Positions 63,487-64,000 of a stretch of 64,000 bases of DNA are shown here, in pieces. Every line of letters starts with the position of its first letter. The first letter of the stretch is position 1. Below the pieces are notes generated by a model, which did no database searches, was not told the DNA's origin, and saw nothing but the letters and a program-made list of their open reading frames with translations. Origin of the DNA: Toxoplasma gondii ME49 (lineage: Eukaryota; Apicomplexa; Conoidasida; Eucoccidiorida; Sarcocystidae); NCBI RefSeq assembly GCF_000006565.2, contig NC_031476.1, forward strand, positions 2,008,458-2,072,457, given 5' to 3'. The translations under genes and the position numbers were made by a program.

Positions 63487-64000
63487 AACCGCCGGTTAAA
63501 ACAAATAGCTTATCAATGGTCAAGTCTACGTTGCACAATCTTCAGTTATTATCGAGCCTTGCACTTTTCCGCACGACTAATGCCACTGGAACATCGTACA
63601 CAATCGAACAACCGCAGACTGAGTGTGCCGCGCTCTGATTGCACTTCAGCACCAGCATTTCGTATGTAAATCAAGAGTGCTCTGTTTCTTGGAAGAGCGG
63701 AGGATCGGAGGGCTCTAGGCAACGAGTGCCCTTGTGCGGCATTTGTACAGCTTGTAGTCAAGTTTTGGTTTTTCGAGGGGCCACCACCTTAGGCGCTTTT
63801 AGTGGTGTCGACATTCTATGTGTAAAACCAACATTCGTTTGAAATAAATTACCATTCAGGTACGATATTGCCAAGAGATGCTACGAAGAGCTTGACTGGG
63901 ACTGACTTATTTGGGCGAGACAGTTCCATCAAACCCCATGTGGGCTGCGAACTCGACATGCACCGTTTGATGAGGAGGGGCAAGCCCGGACATTCTGGTG

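Larger units (their letters stand above)
62722..64000. other. Region downstream of RCL1
   Basis: Contains the RCL1 3' UTR, a dispersed repeat relative (63064-63150), a TA microsatellite near 63457-63486 and AT-richer sequence. I see no gene. Confidence 0.55.

Overview
The window looks like nuclear DNA of a coccidian apicomplexan, almost certainly Toxoplasma gondii or a very close relative. The evidence is an intact lactate dehydrogenase (19750-21277) that I recognise as T. gondii LDH1, small-to-medium exons split by many GT-AG introns, serine-, acidic- and arginine-rich low-complexity insertions inside conserved proteins, abundant (TA)n/(GATA)n microsatellites, and repeated TGCATGC motifs. 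Species is an inference from memory of the LDH family; no database search was possible.

Layout, left to right. 1-8006 (minus): a large multi-exon gene of unknown function whose 3' end runs off the left edge. 10661-15494 (minus): an eight-exon PP2C/PPM phosphatase with an N-myristoylation-type start. 15495-19749: head-to-head intergenic space. 19750-21277 (plus): two-exon LDH1. 21278-25120: convergent intergenic space. 25121 to at least 35246 (minus): PAN2 deadenylase, rebuilt here as a phase-consistent chain of 12 exons, one intron having a GC donor. 36006-39194 (minus): a serine-rich open frame carrying a 57-bp tandem repeat; it may be the 5' exon of PAN2. 43562-47234 (minus): a two-exon nuclear protein with three CW-type zinc fingers. 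51495-59473 (minus): nine-exon WDR3/UTP12. 60974-62721 (plus): two-exon RCL1. The remainder is AT-richer non-coding DNA with repeats.

Functional links. WDR3/UTP12 and RCL1 are both SSU-processome (18S rRNA maturation) factors and are transcribed divergently from a shared 1.5-kb spacer, so co-regulation is plausible. PAN2 acts in mRNA poly(A) trimming and LDH1 in glycolytic NAD+ regeneration. The CW protein is probably a chromatin reader and the PP2C probably membrane-attached. Exon models were built by hand from splice sites and reading phase. For LDH1, PP2C, RCL1, WDR3 and the CW gene the summed exon lengths are multiples of three. I saw no tRNA, rRNA, CRISPR or bacterial-type element, and no clearly new biological system. 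The most unusual structural signal is a dispersed near-palindromic GGTGTAYRTACACC motif.
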